Source: Limnohabitans sp. 63ED37-2 (lineage in GTDB: Bacteria; Pseudomonadota; Gammaproteobacteria; Burkholderiales; Burkholderiaceae_C). From it: a DNA stretch of 64,000 bases. The notes under the pieces were generated by a model that was given only the letters and a program-made list of their open reading frames with translations, was not told where the DNA came from and did not search any database. Every line of letters begins with the position of its first letter. The first letter of the stretch is position 1. Shown here piece by piece: positions 1 to 10,100 of this stretch. The translations under genes and the position numbers were made by a program. The DNA lies in assembly GCF_001412535.1 (NCBI RefSeq), contig NZ_CP011774.1, positions 1,359,501-1,423,500 of the forward strand, given 5' to 3'.

Positions 1-1
1 T

Positions 2-691
2 CTTCAAAAAATCTTGGTGGACACCATTGTGTCCGGTGCCGATCAACAAGACCTGATGATGAGTTGGCGGTCACAGCTGAGCACGCTGGAGGCTCTCAAT
101 GGCCGCATTCTCCTGCGTGGGGAAACCCTTTTGAACGGCCCTGCACCCGATGACATTCGTCCGGTGATGAGCGCATTGTGGGCTTCTTCCTTGGCGGGTT
201 TGTTACCCGACGATTTGGATTCGAGTTCTGGCGCGGCGCAGCTGATCCATGGCTTTTTTTCACCTCAATTCACTTCAGAGCAATTGACAGCGGCTTACCG
301 CAAAACGGTCATGACCCCCGTGGTATTGGGCGCTTCGCTGTTGTTTGGTTTGCTCAATCTGTGTCAATTTTTTGCGGGTTTGGTCGCCTTGATGCTGACC
401 TTTGCCCGGCAAGAATCAATGCTGGAGCGGTGCAAATTCTGGTTGCTTCCCTCATTGACCGTGTTGTGTTTGGCCTTGAGTTGGTGGCCTGGCAACGTCT
501 GGACAACTTCCCCCGCTTATCAGCGGGTGGCTAGCCCAGCGCTGTGGGCTGATAAACCGTATTTGGCGCCTTTTGTCGAGTGGAGTGTCAGGGCCGAACC
601 GGCTTGGGCCGATTCGGTGGCATGGGTCCACAGCGTGTTGTTGCAAGACTTTGAATTCAAGTCACCGATTGGTTTTTTCAAAGATCAATGA
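2..691 (+). CDS. Membrane protein of unknown function, 5' end outside window
   Basis: The frame is open to the left edge, so the N-terminus is missing; at least 229 residues are visible. I do not recognise the family. The visible part has a polar region of about 100 residues, then a hydrophobic stretch (about residues 105-135 of the visible part, rich in Leu, Phe and Gly), a short basic loop, and a second hydrophobic stretch (about 147-165) ending in Trp-rich sequence. The C-terminal 60 residues are polar with several Trp. This pattern suggests an inner-membrane protein with two or more helices and a C-terminal tail. No catalytic motif is visible. The next gene is convergent, 55 nt away, so nothing can be inferred from an operon on this side. 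Confidence 0.6.
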   Translation, partial: LQKILVDTIVSGADQQDLMMSWRSQLSTLEALNGRILLRGETLLNGPAPDDIRPVMSALWASSLAGLLPDDLDSSSGAAQLIHGFFSPQFTSEQLTAAYRKTVMTPVVLGASLLFGLLNLCQFFAGLVALMLTFARQESMLERCKFWLLPSLTVLCLALSWWPGNVWTTSPAYQRVASPALWADKPYLAPFVEWSVRAEPAWADSVAWVHSVLLQDFEFKSPIGFFKDQ

Positions 692-746
692 CCTGAACTC
701 AAGCTCGCCATCCGCGATGCACTGGCGTTGACCTTGGGTCTGTAAA

Positions 747-2225
747 TCACTTCAGGATATCGCCCACGCAGAGGTATTTGATCTCCACATAGTCGTCCAT
801 GCCGTGGTGCGAGCCTTCTCGGCCCAGGCCCGACTGCTTGACGCCGCCAAAAGGCACGTGCTCGGTGGCCAAGATGCCGACGTTGATGCCGACCATGCCG
901 TATTCCAGTGCTTCGCTCACACGGAAGATGCGGCCCACATCGCGGCTGTAAAAGTAGCTGGCCAGACCAAACTCGGTGTTGTTGGCCGCATCAATCGCTT
1001 CCTGCTCGGTCTTGAACTTGAAGATGGGGGCAAAAGGACCAAAGGTTTCTTCTTTGGCGCAGACCATGTCGGCGCGGGCATCGGCAATCACGGTGGGTTC
1101 AAAGAATTGGCCGTCCAGACGATTGCCGCCTGTGAGCACGCGTCCGCCTTTGGCGATGGCATCTTTGACGTGACGCTCAACCTTGTCGAGGGCCGAGGGT
1201 TCGATCAGCGGGCCTTGGTTCACGCCGTCGGCAAAACCATTACCGACCTTGGCGGTTTTGACCTTGGCCGCGAACTTGGTGGCGAACTCTTCGTACACCG
1301 ATTCCTGCACATAAAAGCGGTTGGAGCACACGCAGGTCTGGCCCGCATTGCGGTATTTACTGGCGAATGCGCCTTCGACAGCACTGTCGATGTCGGCGTC
1401 TTCAAACACGATGAAGGGCGCGTTGCCGCCCAACTCGAGCGACATTTTTTTCACGGTGGGGGCCGACTGCGCCATCAGGATGCGGCCCACTTCGGTGGAG
1501 CCAGTGAAGCTGATGTGGCGCACCACATCGCTGGCGCACAGCACCTTGCCGATGGCAATGCTTTGTGGACCGTCGGCGGTGATGATGTTGAGCACCCCGG
1601 CTGGGATACCGGCGCGGATCGCCAGCTCGGCTGCGGCCAAGGCGGTGAGTGGGGTTTGCTCAGCAGGTTTGATGACCACGGGGCAGCCTGCTGCCAGCGC
1701 CGGGGCCACTTTGCGGGTGATCATGGCCAGCGGGAAGTTCCAGGGCGTGATGGCCGCGCACACGCCAATGGACTGCTTGAGCACCAACAGGCGGCGGTTG
1801 TTGTCGAACTGGGGCAGGGTCTCGCCGTTCACGCGCTTGGCTTCTTCGGCAAACCACTCCACAAAACTCGCGCCATAGGCCACTTCGCCACGCGACTCGG
1901 CAATGGGCTTGCCGTTTTCTGCAGTCATCAGGCGGGCCAGGTCTTCGGTGTTGGCTACAAGTAAGTCAAACCACTTGCGCAAGATGATGCTGCGCTCTTT
2001 GGCGGTCTTGGTTTTCCAGGGGCCCCAGGCGGCGTTGGCAGCGGCAATGGCGGCCTCTGCCTCGGCGGCGCCCAGGTTGGCCACGTTCGCCAAGTGCTGG
2101 CCAGTGGCCGGGTCGGTCACTTCAAAACGCTGATTACTCGCTACCCATTGGCCGTTGATCAGGGCGTCGGTCTTGAGCAAAGTCGGGTCGTTCAGCAGGG
2201 CGAGGGGGGATGTTTTCATGTCCAT
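747..2225 (-). CDS. gabD: NAD(P)-dependent succinate-semialdehyde dehydrogenase
   Basis: Aldehyde dehydrogenase superfamily protein of 492 residues, expected to oxidise succinate semialdehyde to succinate in the cytoplasm (GABA and related degradation). Visible family marks are the cofactor-site segment PWNFPL, the FTGSTEVG loop, the ELGGNAP segment with the general-base Glu, and GQTCVC with the catalytic Cys near residue 300. Length and N-terminus match the GabD group. The start at 2225 is preceded by GGAGA about five bases upstream; a second ATG lies two codons later. The gene stands alone, divergent from alaS with about 145 nt between them. The exact aldehyde is inferred from family resemblance; glutarate semialdehyde would also fit. 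Confidence 0.85.
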   Translation of the reverse strand: MDMKTSPLALLNDPTLLKTDALINGQWVASNQRFEVTDPATGQHLANVANLGAAEAEAAIAAANAAWGPWKTKTAKERSIILRKWFDLLVANTEDLARLMTAENGKPIAESRGEVAYGASFVEWFAEEAKRVNGETLPQFDNNRRLLVLKQSIGVCAAITPWNFPLAMITRKVAPALAAGCPVVIKPAEQTPLTALAAAELAIRAGIPAGVLNIITADGPQSIAIGKVLCASDVVRHISFTGSTEVGRILMAQSAPTVKKMSLELGGNAPFIVFEDADIDSAVEGAFASKYRNAGQTCVCSNRFYVQESVYEEFATKFAAKVKTAKVGNGFADGVNQGPLIEPSALDKVERHVKDAIAKGGRVLTGGNRLDGQFFEPTVIADARADMVCAKEETFGPFAPIFKFKTEQEAIDAANNTEFGLASYFYSRDVGRIFRVSEALEYGMVGINVGILATEHVPFGGVKQSGLGREGSHHGMDDYVEIKYLCVGDILK

Positions 2226-2335
2226 AAGGTCTCCGGATATTATTTAACCTATTAAATATATTGTGCCATGGTTTGCACGATATCGCAGTTGCCTGGGGTT
2301 GCCTGTCACGCAAACAACTGAGGGTGGGGCAAACT

Positions 2336-2341
2336 TATAAT
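2336..2341 (+). promoter_or_regulatory. Candidate -10 box for alaS
   Basis: A perfect TATAAT lies about 30 nt before the alaS ATG. No good -35 box sits 16-18 nt upstream, so the call rests on the -10 alone. Confidence 0.4.
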
Positions 2342-2370
2342 GTTCAGTTGCATCTAAAGCAAAGAACACC

Positions 2371-5022
2371 ATGAGCCAACCCGTTATTTCCGTCGCCGAC
2401 ATCCGCAAGACTTTCCTGGACTTTTTCGAGTCCAAGGGCCACACCGTGGTGGCCTCCAGCCCCTTGGTACCGGGCAATGACCCGACCCTGATGTTCACCA
2501 ACTCGGGCATGGTCCAGTTCAAGGACGTGTTTTTGGGTTCGGACAAGCGCTCGTATGTCCGTGCCGCCTCTGTGCAAGCCTGCCTGCGGGCCGGCGGCAA
2601 GCACAACGACCTGGAAAACGTGGGCTATACCGCGCGCCACCACACCTTCTTTGAGATGCTGGGCAACTGGTCGTTTGGCGACTATTTCAAGCGTGAGTCG
2701 CTGGAGTGGGCTTGGGAGCTGTTGACCCAGGTTTACAAGCTGCCTGCCGACAAGCTCTACGCCACGGTGTACATGGAAGACGACGAGGCCCATGGCATTT
2801 GGGAAGGCATCTTTGTCAAAGCCGGTTGGACGCCTGAGCGCATCAAGTCAGAGAACCGCATCATCCGCATCGGCGACAACAAAGGTGGCCGCTACAAATC
2901 CGACAACTTCTGGATGATGGCCGACACCGGCCCTTGCGGTCCTTGCTCCGAGATTTTTTACGACCACGGCGCACACATTCCCGGCGGCCCACCCGGCAGC
3001 CCCGATGAAGACGGCGACCGTTTCATCGAGATCTGGAACAACGTGTTCATGCAGTTCAACATGGACGAAACCGGTGCCGTCACGCCGCTGCCTGCACCCT
3101 GCGTGGACACCGGCATGGGCCTGGAGCGTTTGGCGGCCATCTTGCAGCACGTTCACAGCAACTACGAAATCGACATTTTTGATGCCTTGATCAAGGCCGC
3201 TGCCCGTGAAACTGGCTGCACCGACCTGAACAACAAGTCGCTGCGCGTGATCGCCGACCACATCCGTGCCACCGCATTCTTGGTGAGCGACGGCGTGGTG
3301 CCGAGCAACGAAGGCCGGGGCTATGTGCAGCGCCGCATCGTGCGCCGTGCGATTCGCCACGGGTATTTGTTGGGCCAAAAGACACCGTTTTTCCACAAAC
3401 TGGTGCCCGACTTGGTCAAGCTCATGGGCGCGGCTTACCCCAACATGGCCGATCAGGCCGATCGCATTGCCGACGTTTTGCGTGTGGAAGAAGAGCGCTT
3501 CTTTGAAACGCTGCAAAGCGGCATGCAGATCCTGGACGCGGCCCTCGAAGGTGGCGTGAAAGTTTTGCCCGGTGAGGTGGCCTTCAAGCTGCATGACACC
3601 TATGGCTTCCCGCTCGACCTGTCGGCCGATGTGTGTCGCGAGCGCGGCCTGAGCGTGGACGAAGCCGGTTTTGCCAACGCCATGGAAAAGCAAAAAGCCC
3701 AGGCCCGTGCGGCGGGCAAGTTCAAGATGGACAAGGCGCTCGACTATTCGGGTGAGGGCAACGACTTTGTTGGCTACGACGACCTGACGGCCAACGCCAA
3801 AGTGTTGGCCTTGTACGCCGACGGCAATGCCGTGACCGAGCTGAAAGCTGGCCAATCAGGCGTGGTGGTGTTGGACACGACCCCGTTCTACGCCGAGTCC
3901 GGCGGTCAGGTGGGTGACCAGGGCATGATCCACAACGCGGGTGGCCAGTTCAACGTGTTGGATACGCTCAAGATCAAGGCCGATGTGTTTGGTCACCATG
4001 GCGAAATCAAATCCGGCAGCCTGAAGGTGGGCGATGTGGTGCAGGCCCATGTGGACATGGCGGTGCGAGCTGCCACCGTGCGCAACCACTCTGCTACTCA
4101 CCTGATGCACAAAGCCCTGCGCGAAGTGCTGGGCAGCCATGTGCAGCAAAAGGGCAGCTTGGTCAATGCCGAGCGCACCCGCTTTGACTTTGCGCACAAC
4201 GCACCCGTGACCGATGCCGAGATCCGCCAGATCGAAGCCCAAGTGAACGCTGAAATTTTGGCCAACGCCGCTGCACAAGCGCGTGTGATGGACATCGAGA
4301 GCGCCCAGAAGACTGGCGCCATGATGCTCTTTGGCGAGAAGTACGGCGAGACCGTGCGCGTGCTCGACATTGGCTCCAGCCGCGAGTTGTGCGGGGGCAC
4401 CCACGTCAAGGCGACGGGTGACATTGGTTTGTTCAAGATCGTGGGCGAGGGCGGCGTGGCCGCTGGCGTGCGCCGCATCGAAGCCGTGACTGGTGAAAAC
4501 GCTTTGGCTTATCTGCAATCGCTCGAAGACACGGTGACGCAAGCCGCAGGCTCGCTCAAGGCCCAGCCTGCCGAGCTGAACAACCGCATTGCGCAGGTGC
4601 TCGACCAGGTTAAGGCGCTCGAAAAAGAACTGGCTGCCGCCAAAGGCAAGCTGGCTTCGGCCCAGGGCGACGAGCTGATGAAGCAAGCGGTGGATGTCAA
4701 AGGCGTGAAGCTTTTGGTGGCTCAGCTGGAAGGCGCTGACGCCAAGACGCTGCGTGACACGGTGGACAAGCTCAAGGACAAACTGAAAACCGCCGTGGTC
4801 TTGCTCACCGCCGTGGACGGCGACAAGGTGCAGATTGCTGCGGGCGTGACCGCCGACACCACTGGCAAAGTTAAGGCGGGCGAGTTGGCCAGCTTTGTAG
4901 CGGGCCAAGTGGGCGGCAAAGGCGGCGGCAAGCCCGACATGGCCATGGCCGGTGGCTCCACCCCTGCAGCCTTGCCTGCAGCCTTGGCCAGCGTGCAGGC
5001 TTGGGTGAGCGAGCGGGTTTGA
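2371..5022 (+). CDS. alaS: Alanyl-tRNA synthetase
   Basis: Class II aminoacyl-tRNA synthetase charging tRNA-Ala; 883 residues, close to the usual 870-880. The N-terminal catalytic domain begins with the typical IRKTFLDFFESKGH segment. The editing domain carries the HSATHLMH motif (HxxxH zinc site) and the CGGTHV motif. A C-terminal coiled segment of Lys/Glu/Ala-rich sequence and a Gly-rich C-Ala region (GGKGGGKPDMAMAGG) follow, as in full-length bacterial AlaRS. The ATG at 2371 lies about 30 nt after a TATAAT box. It is a single-gene unit ending at a hairpin before the convergent aminotransferase gene. Confidence 0.97.
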   Translation: MSQPVISVADIRKTFLDFFESKGHTVVASSPLVPGNDPTLMFTNSGMVQFKDVFLGSDKRSYVRAASVQACLRAGGKHNDLENVGYTARHHTFFEMLGNWSFGDYFKRESLEWAWELLTQVYKLPADKLYATVYMEDDEAHGIWEGIFVKAGWTPERIKSENRIIRIGDNKGGRYKSDNFWMMADTGPCGPCSEIFYDHGAHIPGGPPGSPDEDGDRFIEIWNNVFMQFNMDETGAVTPLPAPCVDTGMGLERLAAILQHVHSNYEIDIFDALIKAAARETGCTDLNNKSLRVIADHIRATAFLVSDGVVPSNEGRGYVQRRIVRRAIRHGYLLGQKTPFFHKLVPDLVKLMGAAYPNMADQADRIADVLRVEEERFFETLQSGMQILDAALEGGVKVLPGEVAFKLHDTYGFPLDLSADVCRERGLSVDEAGFANAMEKQKAQARAAGKFKMDKALDYSGEGNDFVGYDDLTANAKVLALYADGNAVTELKAGQSGVVVLDTTPFYAESGGQVGDQGMIHNAGGQFNVLDTLKIKADVFGHHGEIKSGSLKVGDVVQAHVDMAVRAATVRNHSATHLMHKALREVLGSHVQQKGSLVNAERTRFDFAHNAPVTDAEIRQIEAQVNAEILANAAAQARVMDIESAQKTGAMMLFGEKYGETVRVLDIGSSRELCGGTHVKATGDIGLFKIVGEGGVAAGVRRIEAVTGENALAYLQSLEDTVTQAAGSLKAQPAELNNRIAQVLDQVKALEKELAAAKGKLASAQGDELMKQAVDVKGVKLLVAQLEGADAKTLRDTVDKLKDKLKTAVVLLTAVDGDKVQIAAGVTADTTGKVKAGELASFVAGQVGGKGGGKPDMAMAGGSTPAALPAALASVQAWVSERV

Positions 5023-5042
5023 AGCTGGCTTTTTAAGCTAGT

Positions 5043-5068
5043 GCTTTCCGTTCGGAAGGCGTTCTTTT
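5043..5068 (+). terminator. Putative terminator of alaS
   Basis: GCTTTCC (5043-5049), loop GTTC, GGAAGGC (5054-5060), one G-U pair in the stem, followed by a T-rich GTTCTTTT. It lies between the convergent 3' ends of alaS and the aminotransferase gene. Confidence 0.6.
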
Positions 5069-6267
5069 CAAGCCGCTGGATGGACCGAAAAATGGTCCAT
5101 GATGGCCTGCACACCGCTGCCTTGCAGCGCCACGCCCGAGAGCTTCAGGCCCATTTCACAGCCCGCCACGGTGGCGATCAAGGTCAGGTCGTTGCTGTCG
5201 CCCAGGTGGCCAATGCGGAACATGCGGCCTTTGACTTTGCCCAAGCCCGTGCCCAGTGAGCAATCAAAGCGCTCGTGAATGACTTTGCGCACCGCGTCGG
5301 CGTCAACGCCCGCGGGGGTCATGACACCGGTCAGGATGGGGGAGTAAACGGCCGGGTCGGCGCATTGGATGGGCATACCCCAAGCGTTCACGGCCGCCCG
5401 CACGCCAGCGGCCCATCGCTGATGCCGCGCATAAACCTTATCGAGGCCTTCGGCCAGCAGCATGTCGCAGGCCTCGCTCAGGCCATAGAGCAAATTGGTG
5501 TTGGGTGTGGAGGGCCAGTAGCCGTTTTTGTTCATCTCGATCATCTCGCCCCAAGCCCAATAGCTGCGGGCCATGCCCCCTTTTTGGCTGGCTTCGATGG
5601 CGCGGGGTGACAAGGCGTTGAAGCTGATGCCGGGCGGCAGCATCAGGCCCTTTTGTGAGCCGCTGATGGTCACGTCAACACCCCATTCGTCGTGCCGATA
5701 GTCTGCAGCGGCCAAACCCGAGATGGAATCAACCAAGAGCAAAGCGGGGTGTTTGGCGGCATCGATCGCGTGGCGTACCGCAGCGATGTCGCTGGTCACG
5801 CCGGTCGAGGTTTCGTTGTGCACCACACACACCGCTTTGATGCTGTGGCCCGTGTCGGCCTTCAGGCGCTGCTCGATCAGGTCGGTTTGCACGCCGTGGC
5901 GCCAGCCTTCCAAGCCGGGCAGGCTGATGACCTCAGATTTCAGACCCAGCTGGTTGGCCAGCTTGTTCCACAAAAACGCAAAGTGACCGGTTTCGTACAT
6001 CAGCACATGGTCACCCGCTTGGAGCACATTGCTCAGCGCCGCTTCCCATGCCCCCGTGCCGGAAGCGGGGTAGATCATGACCGGGTGGCGGGTTTTGAAA
6101 ATCTTTTGCACATCGGCCAGGACTTTCAGACCGAGGGCGCCGAACTCGGGGCCACGGTGGTCGATGGTGGCCGAGCTGATGGCCCGCAAGATGCGGTCGG
6201 GTACAGGTGAGGGGCCTGGGATTTGCAGGAAGTGTCGGCCGGTGGGGTGAAAGTTGGTGGTGAGCAT
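5068..6267 (-). CDS. Serine/alanine-glyoxylate-type aminotransferase (class V)
   Basis: PLP-dependent class V aminotransferase of 399 residues. It should transfer an amino group to glyoxylate (from serine or alanine), giving glycine. The N-terminus has the characteristic IPGPSPVPDRIL segment, then PASGTGAWEAA (phosphate-binding region) and GSQKGLMLPPG with the PLP lysine at residue 206. The open frame runs further upstream to 6732, but residues before MLTTNF lie in promoter DNA and overlap the regulator gene, so the start was set at 6267. It is divergent from the GntR regulator and FAD/Fe-S oxidoreductase; the shared promoter holds a palindrome. The locus probably handles glyoxylate or a related 2-oxo acid. 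Substrate pair is inferred. Confidence 0.85.
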   Translation of the reverse strand: MLTTNFHPTGRHFLQIPGPSPVPDRILRAISSATIDHRGPEFGALGLKVLADVQKIFKTRHPVMIYPASGTGAWEAALSNVLQAGDHVLMYETGHFAFLWNKLANQLGLKSEVISLPGLEGWRHGVQTDLIEQRLKADTGHSIKAVCVVHNETSTGVTSDIAAVRHAIDAAKHPALLLVDSISGLAAADYRHDEWGVDVTISGSQKGLMLPPGISFNALSPRAIEASQKGGMARSYWAWGEMIEMNKNGYWPSTPNTNLLYGLSEACDMLLAEGLDKVYARHQRWAAGVRAAVNAWGMPIQCADPAVYSPILTGVMTPAGVDADAVRKVIHERFDCSLGTGLGKVKGRMFRIGHLGDSNDLTLIATVAGCEMGLKLSGVALQGSGVQAIMDHFSVHPAA

Positions 6268-6297
6268 GGATTGAACAGGGCTTTGGAATGACTGTAT

Positions 6298-6311
6298 TTT
6301 TGTATACAAAA
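6298..6311. promoter_or_regulatory. Probable GntR (FCD-type) operator
   Basis: A perfect 14-bp palindrome, TTTTGTATACAAAA, centred between 6304 and 6305. Its core TTGTATACAA fits the NyGT..ACrN type of site bound by FadR/FCD-subfamily GntR regulators. It lies between the divergent aminotransferase and GntR genes and falls in the spacer/-10 region of the aminotransferase promoter, as expected for a repressor site. Confidence 0.7.
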
Positions 6312-6317
6312 TACATT

Positions 6318-6323
6318 TGTCAA
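6318..6323 (-). promoter_or_regulatory. -35 box of the aminotransferase promoter
   Basis: On the minus strand this reads TTGACA, a perfect sigma70 -35 hexamer, pointing toward the aminotransferase gene. The palindrome at 6298-6311 begins six bases downstream of it. The -10 box is not clear (AAATAC or similar), so activity may depend on the regulator. Confidence 0.5.
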
Positions 6324-6379
6324 GGGTGTATGTTTTAGAATATCCGCAGATCTTCAGATTATTTGTATTCAAAAAGACC

Positions 6380-7132
6380 ATGGTCACTGACACCTTGTCC
6401 CCTCCACTGTCCATTACCCGCCCTGTGTTGCACGAGCAAGTGGCCCAGCGCCTGCGCCAGATGTTGGTCGAAGGCTTGATCCCGCCAGGCGGCAAGCTCA
6501 ATGAGCGCGCCTTGTGTGAAGCACTGAACATTTCGCGCACCCCACTGCGCGAAGCCATCAAGATGTTGGCGGCTGAGGGTTTGGTGGAGCTTTTGCCGAA
6601 CCGGGGTTCGGTAGCGGTGCAACTGAGCGCGGCCGATGTGGGCCATACCTTTGAGGTGATGGCCGGGCTGGAGGGTTTGTCGGGTGAGTTGGCTGCCCAG
6701 CGCGTGACCGAGGCCGAACTCAATGAAATCAAAGCCTTGCATTACGAGATGTTGGCGGCCTTCACCCGACGGGACCTGTCTGCCTATTACCAGGTCAACG
6801 CGGCGATCCACCGCAGCATCAATGCGGCGGCCAAGAACCCGGTGCTGACGGCCACCTACAACCAAGTCAACGCCCGTTTACAAGCGCTGCGTTTTCGCTC
6901 CAACCAAGACGGTGACAAATGGCAACGCGCGGTGGACGAACACATCGCCATGGTGCAGGCGCTGGAGGCCCGCGACCCTGCAGCCTTGCGTCAGGTGCTG
7001 ATGCAGCACCTGGACAACAAGCGCAACGTGGTGATTGAGCAATTGCGCACTTCACGCCAGACCATTGCTTCTTTGCCAGAGGGCAGCAGCCTCAGCGATG
7101 CCCCATTACAGACAGAAGGACACGCGCCATGA
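6380..7132 (+). CDS. GntR-family transcriptional regulator, FCD subfamily
   Basis: Regulator of 250 residues. The N-terminal winged helix shows the usual GntR pattern (PVLHEQVAQRLRQML, then GGKLNERALCEALNISRTPLREAIKMLAAEGLVELLPNRG). The C-terminal all-helical FCD ligand domain has metal-site-type His residues in INAAIHRSI and DEHIAMVQALEARD. The open frame begins at 6317, but the first 21 codons lie in promoter DNA; ATG at 6380 gives a normal N-terminus. It overlaps the downstream oxidoreductase by four bases (ATGA), so the two are one operon, and it is divergent from the aminotransferase. It probably binds the palindrome at 6298-6311 and responds to a small organic acid; the ligand is not known. 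Confidence 0.9.
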   Translation: MVTDTLSPPLSITRPVLHEQVAQRLRQMLVEGLIPPGGKLNERALCEALNISRTPLREAIKMLAAEGLVELLPNRGSVAVQLSAADVGHTFEVMAGLEGLSGELAAQRVTEAELNEIKALHYEMLAAFTRRDLSAYYQVNAAIHRSINAAAKNPVLTATYNQVNARLQALRFRSNQDGDKWQRAVDEHIAMVQALEARDPAALRQVLMQHLDNKRNVVIEQLRTSRQTIASLPEGSSLSDAPLQTEGHAP

Positions 7133-10100
7133 ACGCCCCTTTGCCGATCGATGTGTCCCAATCTTTGCCCGAGCACGCCTACAACAAAGTTGCGCACACC
7201 AGCAACGAGGTGGCCGGTTTGCTTGCCAAGCGACTGCGTTCCGACACCCGGGGTGAGGTCTTGTTTTCTGCGGCCGACCGTGGCCGCTACGCCACCGATG
7301 CGTCGATTTATCAGCAAATGCCTGTGGGCGTTTTTGTGCCGCGTGACGCGTCCGATGTGCGCGTGGCTTTGGACATTTGTCGCGACCTGGGCGTGCCCAT
7401 CGTGCCGCGCGGCGGCGGCACCAGCCAGTGTGGCCAGACTGTGGGGGCGGGCTTGGTCATTGACCATTCCAAGCACATGCGCAAGATCACGGCTGTGGAC
7501 GCTGAGCAGCGCACCGCCACGGTGGAGCCAGGCTTGGTGCTGGACCACCTGAACGCGGCCCTTAAACAGCATGGCCTGTGGTACCCGGTGGATGTGTCCA
7601 CCAGCGCCCAAGCCACCTTGGGCGGCATGGCGGGCAACAACTCGTGCGGCAGCCGCTCGATTGCCTACGGCAACATGGTGCACAACGTGCTGGGGGCTGA
7701 GGCTTGGTTGGCCGATGGCAGTTTGCTGGAATTTGGCGCCTATGAACAAGCCCGAGGCCGTGTGCGCCAAATTGGCGACTTTGTGCGCGACTTGGCGCAG
7801 CAGCACGCCAGCGAGATGGACGCCCATTGGCCCAAAGTCTTGCGACGTGTGGCAGGTTACAACCTGGACATCTTCCGCAACCAAAACGAGCGGCCTTACA
7901 CCGCCGACGGCTCGGTCAACCTGGCGCATTTGCTCATTGGCAGCGAGGGCACACTGGCCCTCACGCGTTCGCTGACTTTGCGCCTGGCCGAGTTGCCACG
8001 CGTCAAGGTGCTGGGTGTGGTGAACTTTCCCAGCTTTTACCAAGCCATGGATGCGGCCCAGCACATCGTCAAGCTGGGGCAGGGCATGCCGGTGGGGCAC
8101 TTGTCGGCGGTCGAACTGGTGGACCGCACCATGATCGAGCTGTCTTTGCAAAACCCGGCTTTTGCACCCACCATCCGCACGGCCTTGTCGCCGCACATCA
8201 ACGGCGGCATGCCCGAGGCGGTTTTGTTGGTGGAGTTTTCCGGACCAAGCAAGGCCGACATTGCGCACAAGATCAAAGAGTTGGTGGAGCTGATGGGCGA
8301 CTTGGGCCTGCCCGGCAGCGTGGTCGAGATGGTGGAGGATGCGCCGCAAAAAAACCTGTGGGAAGTGCGCAAAGCGGGCCTGAACATCATGATGAGCCTG
8401 CGCGGTGACGGCAAACCGGTGAGCTTCATTGAAGACTGCGCCGTGCCGCTGGAGAGCCTGGCCGAGTACACCGATGCGCTGACCGGGGTGTTTCGCAAAT
8501 ACGGCAGCCGGGGCACTTGGTATGCCCACGCCTCTGTGGGCACCTTGCATGTGCGGCCGATTTTGGACATGCGCCGCGATGGCGCTGCCAAGATGCGCGC
8601 CATTGCCGAAGAGGCGAGTGAATTGGTGCGCCGTTACAAAGGCGCTTTCAGCGGCGAGCATGGCGACGGTCTGTGCCGTGGCGAGTGGATCGGTTGGCAG
8701 TTTGGCCCGCGCATCAGCGAGGCCTTTGCGAAGATCAAGCAGGAGATGGACCCCGGGCAGATGCTGTGCCCGCAGCGCATCGTCAACCCGCCCAAAATGG
8801 ACGACACCACACTGATGCGTTTTCCGCCCAGCTACAAGGTGGTGCCGATCCGCACCGCGCTGGACTGGAGCGCCTGGAACGTGCAAAACGACCCGGTCAC
8901 GGAGCAAACCAGCGCCCCAGGCACTGGCGGCGACCCGGCCCAAGGCCTGGCCAAAGCGGTGGAGATGTGCAACAACAACGGCCACTGCCGCAAGTTCGAT
9001 GCGGGCACCATGTGCCCCAGCTACCGCGTGACCCGCGACGAGAAACACCTGACGCGTGGCCGCGCCAACACCTTGCGCTTGGCGCTGAGCGGCCAGCTCG
9101 AAGGCCTGGCAGGCGAAGACGCTTTGAGCAGCGAAGCGGTGCGCGAGGCCATGGACCTGTGCGTGAGCTGCAAAGGCTGCAAGCGCGATTGCCCCACCGG
9201 GGTGGACATGGCCAAAATGAAAGTCGAATTTTTGCAGCACTACAAGGCCAAGCATGGCCATACGCTGCTAGACAAATTGGTGGCCCATTTGCCCGACTAC
9301 GCCCGCTGGGCTGCGCGCTTGGCCCCGGTTTTGAACCTTCGCAACCGCATGCCTCTGTTGGCCGCTTTGACTGAAAAGCTCTTGGGCCTGTCGGCTAAAC
9401 GCAGCTTGCCCGAATGGCAGAGACGTCACTTTTTCAACACCCCGCCAAGCGCTGCACAAGCGACCGCCAGCCGCGAAGAGGTGTTGGCCGCCGCGCGCGG
9501 TGTGGTCTTGTTTGTGGACACCTTCAACGGCTATTTGGAGTCGGCCAACGCCCATGCGGCTGTCAAGGTGCTGCAGGCGGCCGGTTACACCGTGCATGTG
9601 GCCACCAAGCTGCAAGACGACGGCCAGCACCTGTGCTGTGGCCGCACTTACCTGGCCACGGGCATGGTGGACCGCGCCCGCGAAAAAGCCAGCGAAGTGG
9701 TGCAAAGCCTGCTGCCTTTTGCCGAAAAAGGCCTGTCTATCGTGGGCTTGGAGCCCTCATGCCTGCTCACGCTGCGCGACGAAATGCTGGTCATGGGCTT
9801 GGGCGAGGGCGCGCAACGTATCGCCGGGCAAGCCTTGTTGTTCGAAGAGTTCCTGGCCCGCGAAGGCCAATCGGGGCAGCTGGACGGTCTGAAGGCGCAA
9901 ATCGCCCCGGTGGACCGCCCGGTCTTGCTGCATGGGCATTGCCACCAAAAAGCCTTTGACGCGGTCTCACCCGTGATGGAAGTCTTGCGTTGGATTCCGG
10001 GGGCCAAGCCGCAGCTGATTGAGAGCAGTTGTTGCGGCATTGCGGGTAGTTTTGGCTACGAGGCCAGCCACTACGAGGTGTCCATGCAAATGGCCGAGCT

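Noticed and set aside
6991..9261. A 756-codon open frame on the minus strand opposite the FAD/Fe-S oxidoreductase
   Set aside because: It is the mirror of a well-supported gene, has His/Gln/Ala-rich low-complexity protein and no recognisable domain. Long antisense frames are expected in GC-rich DNA. The same holds for minus-strand frames at 27632-29557, 31163-32932, 40902-42455, 43926-45872 and 50017-51303.
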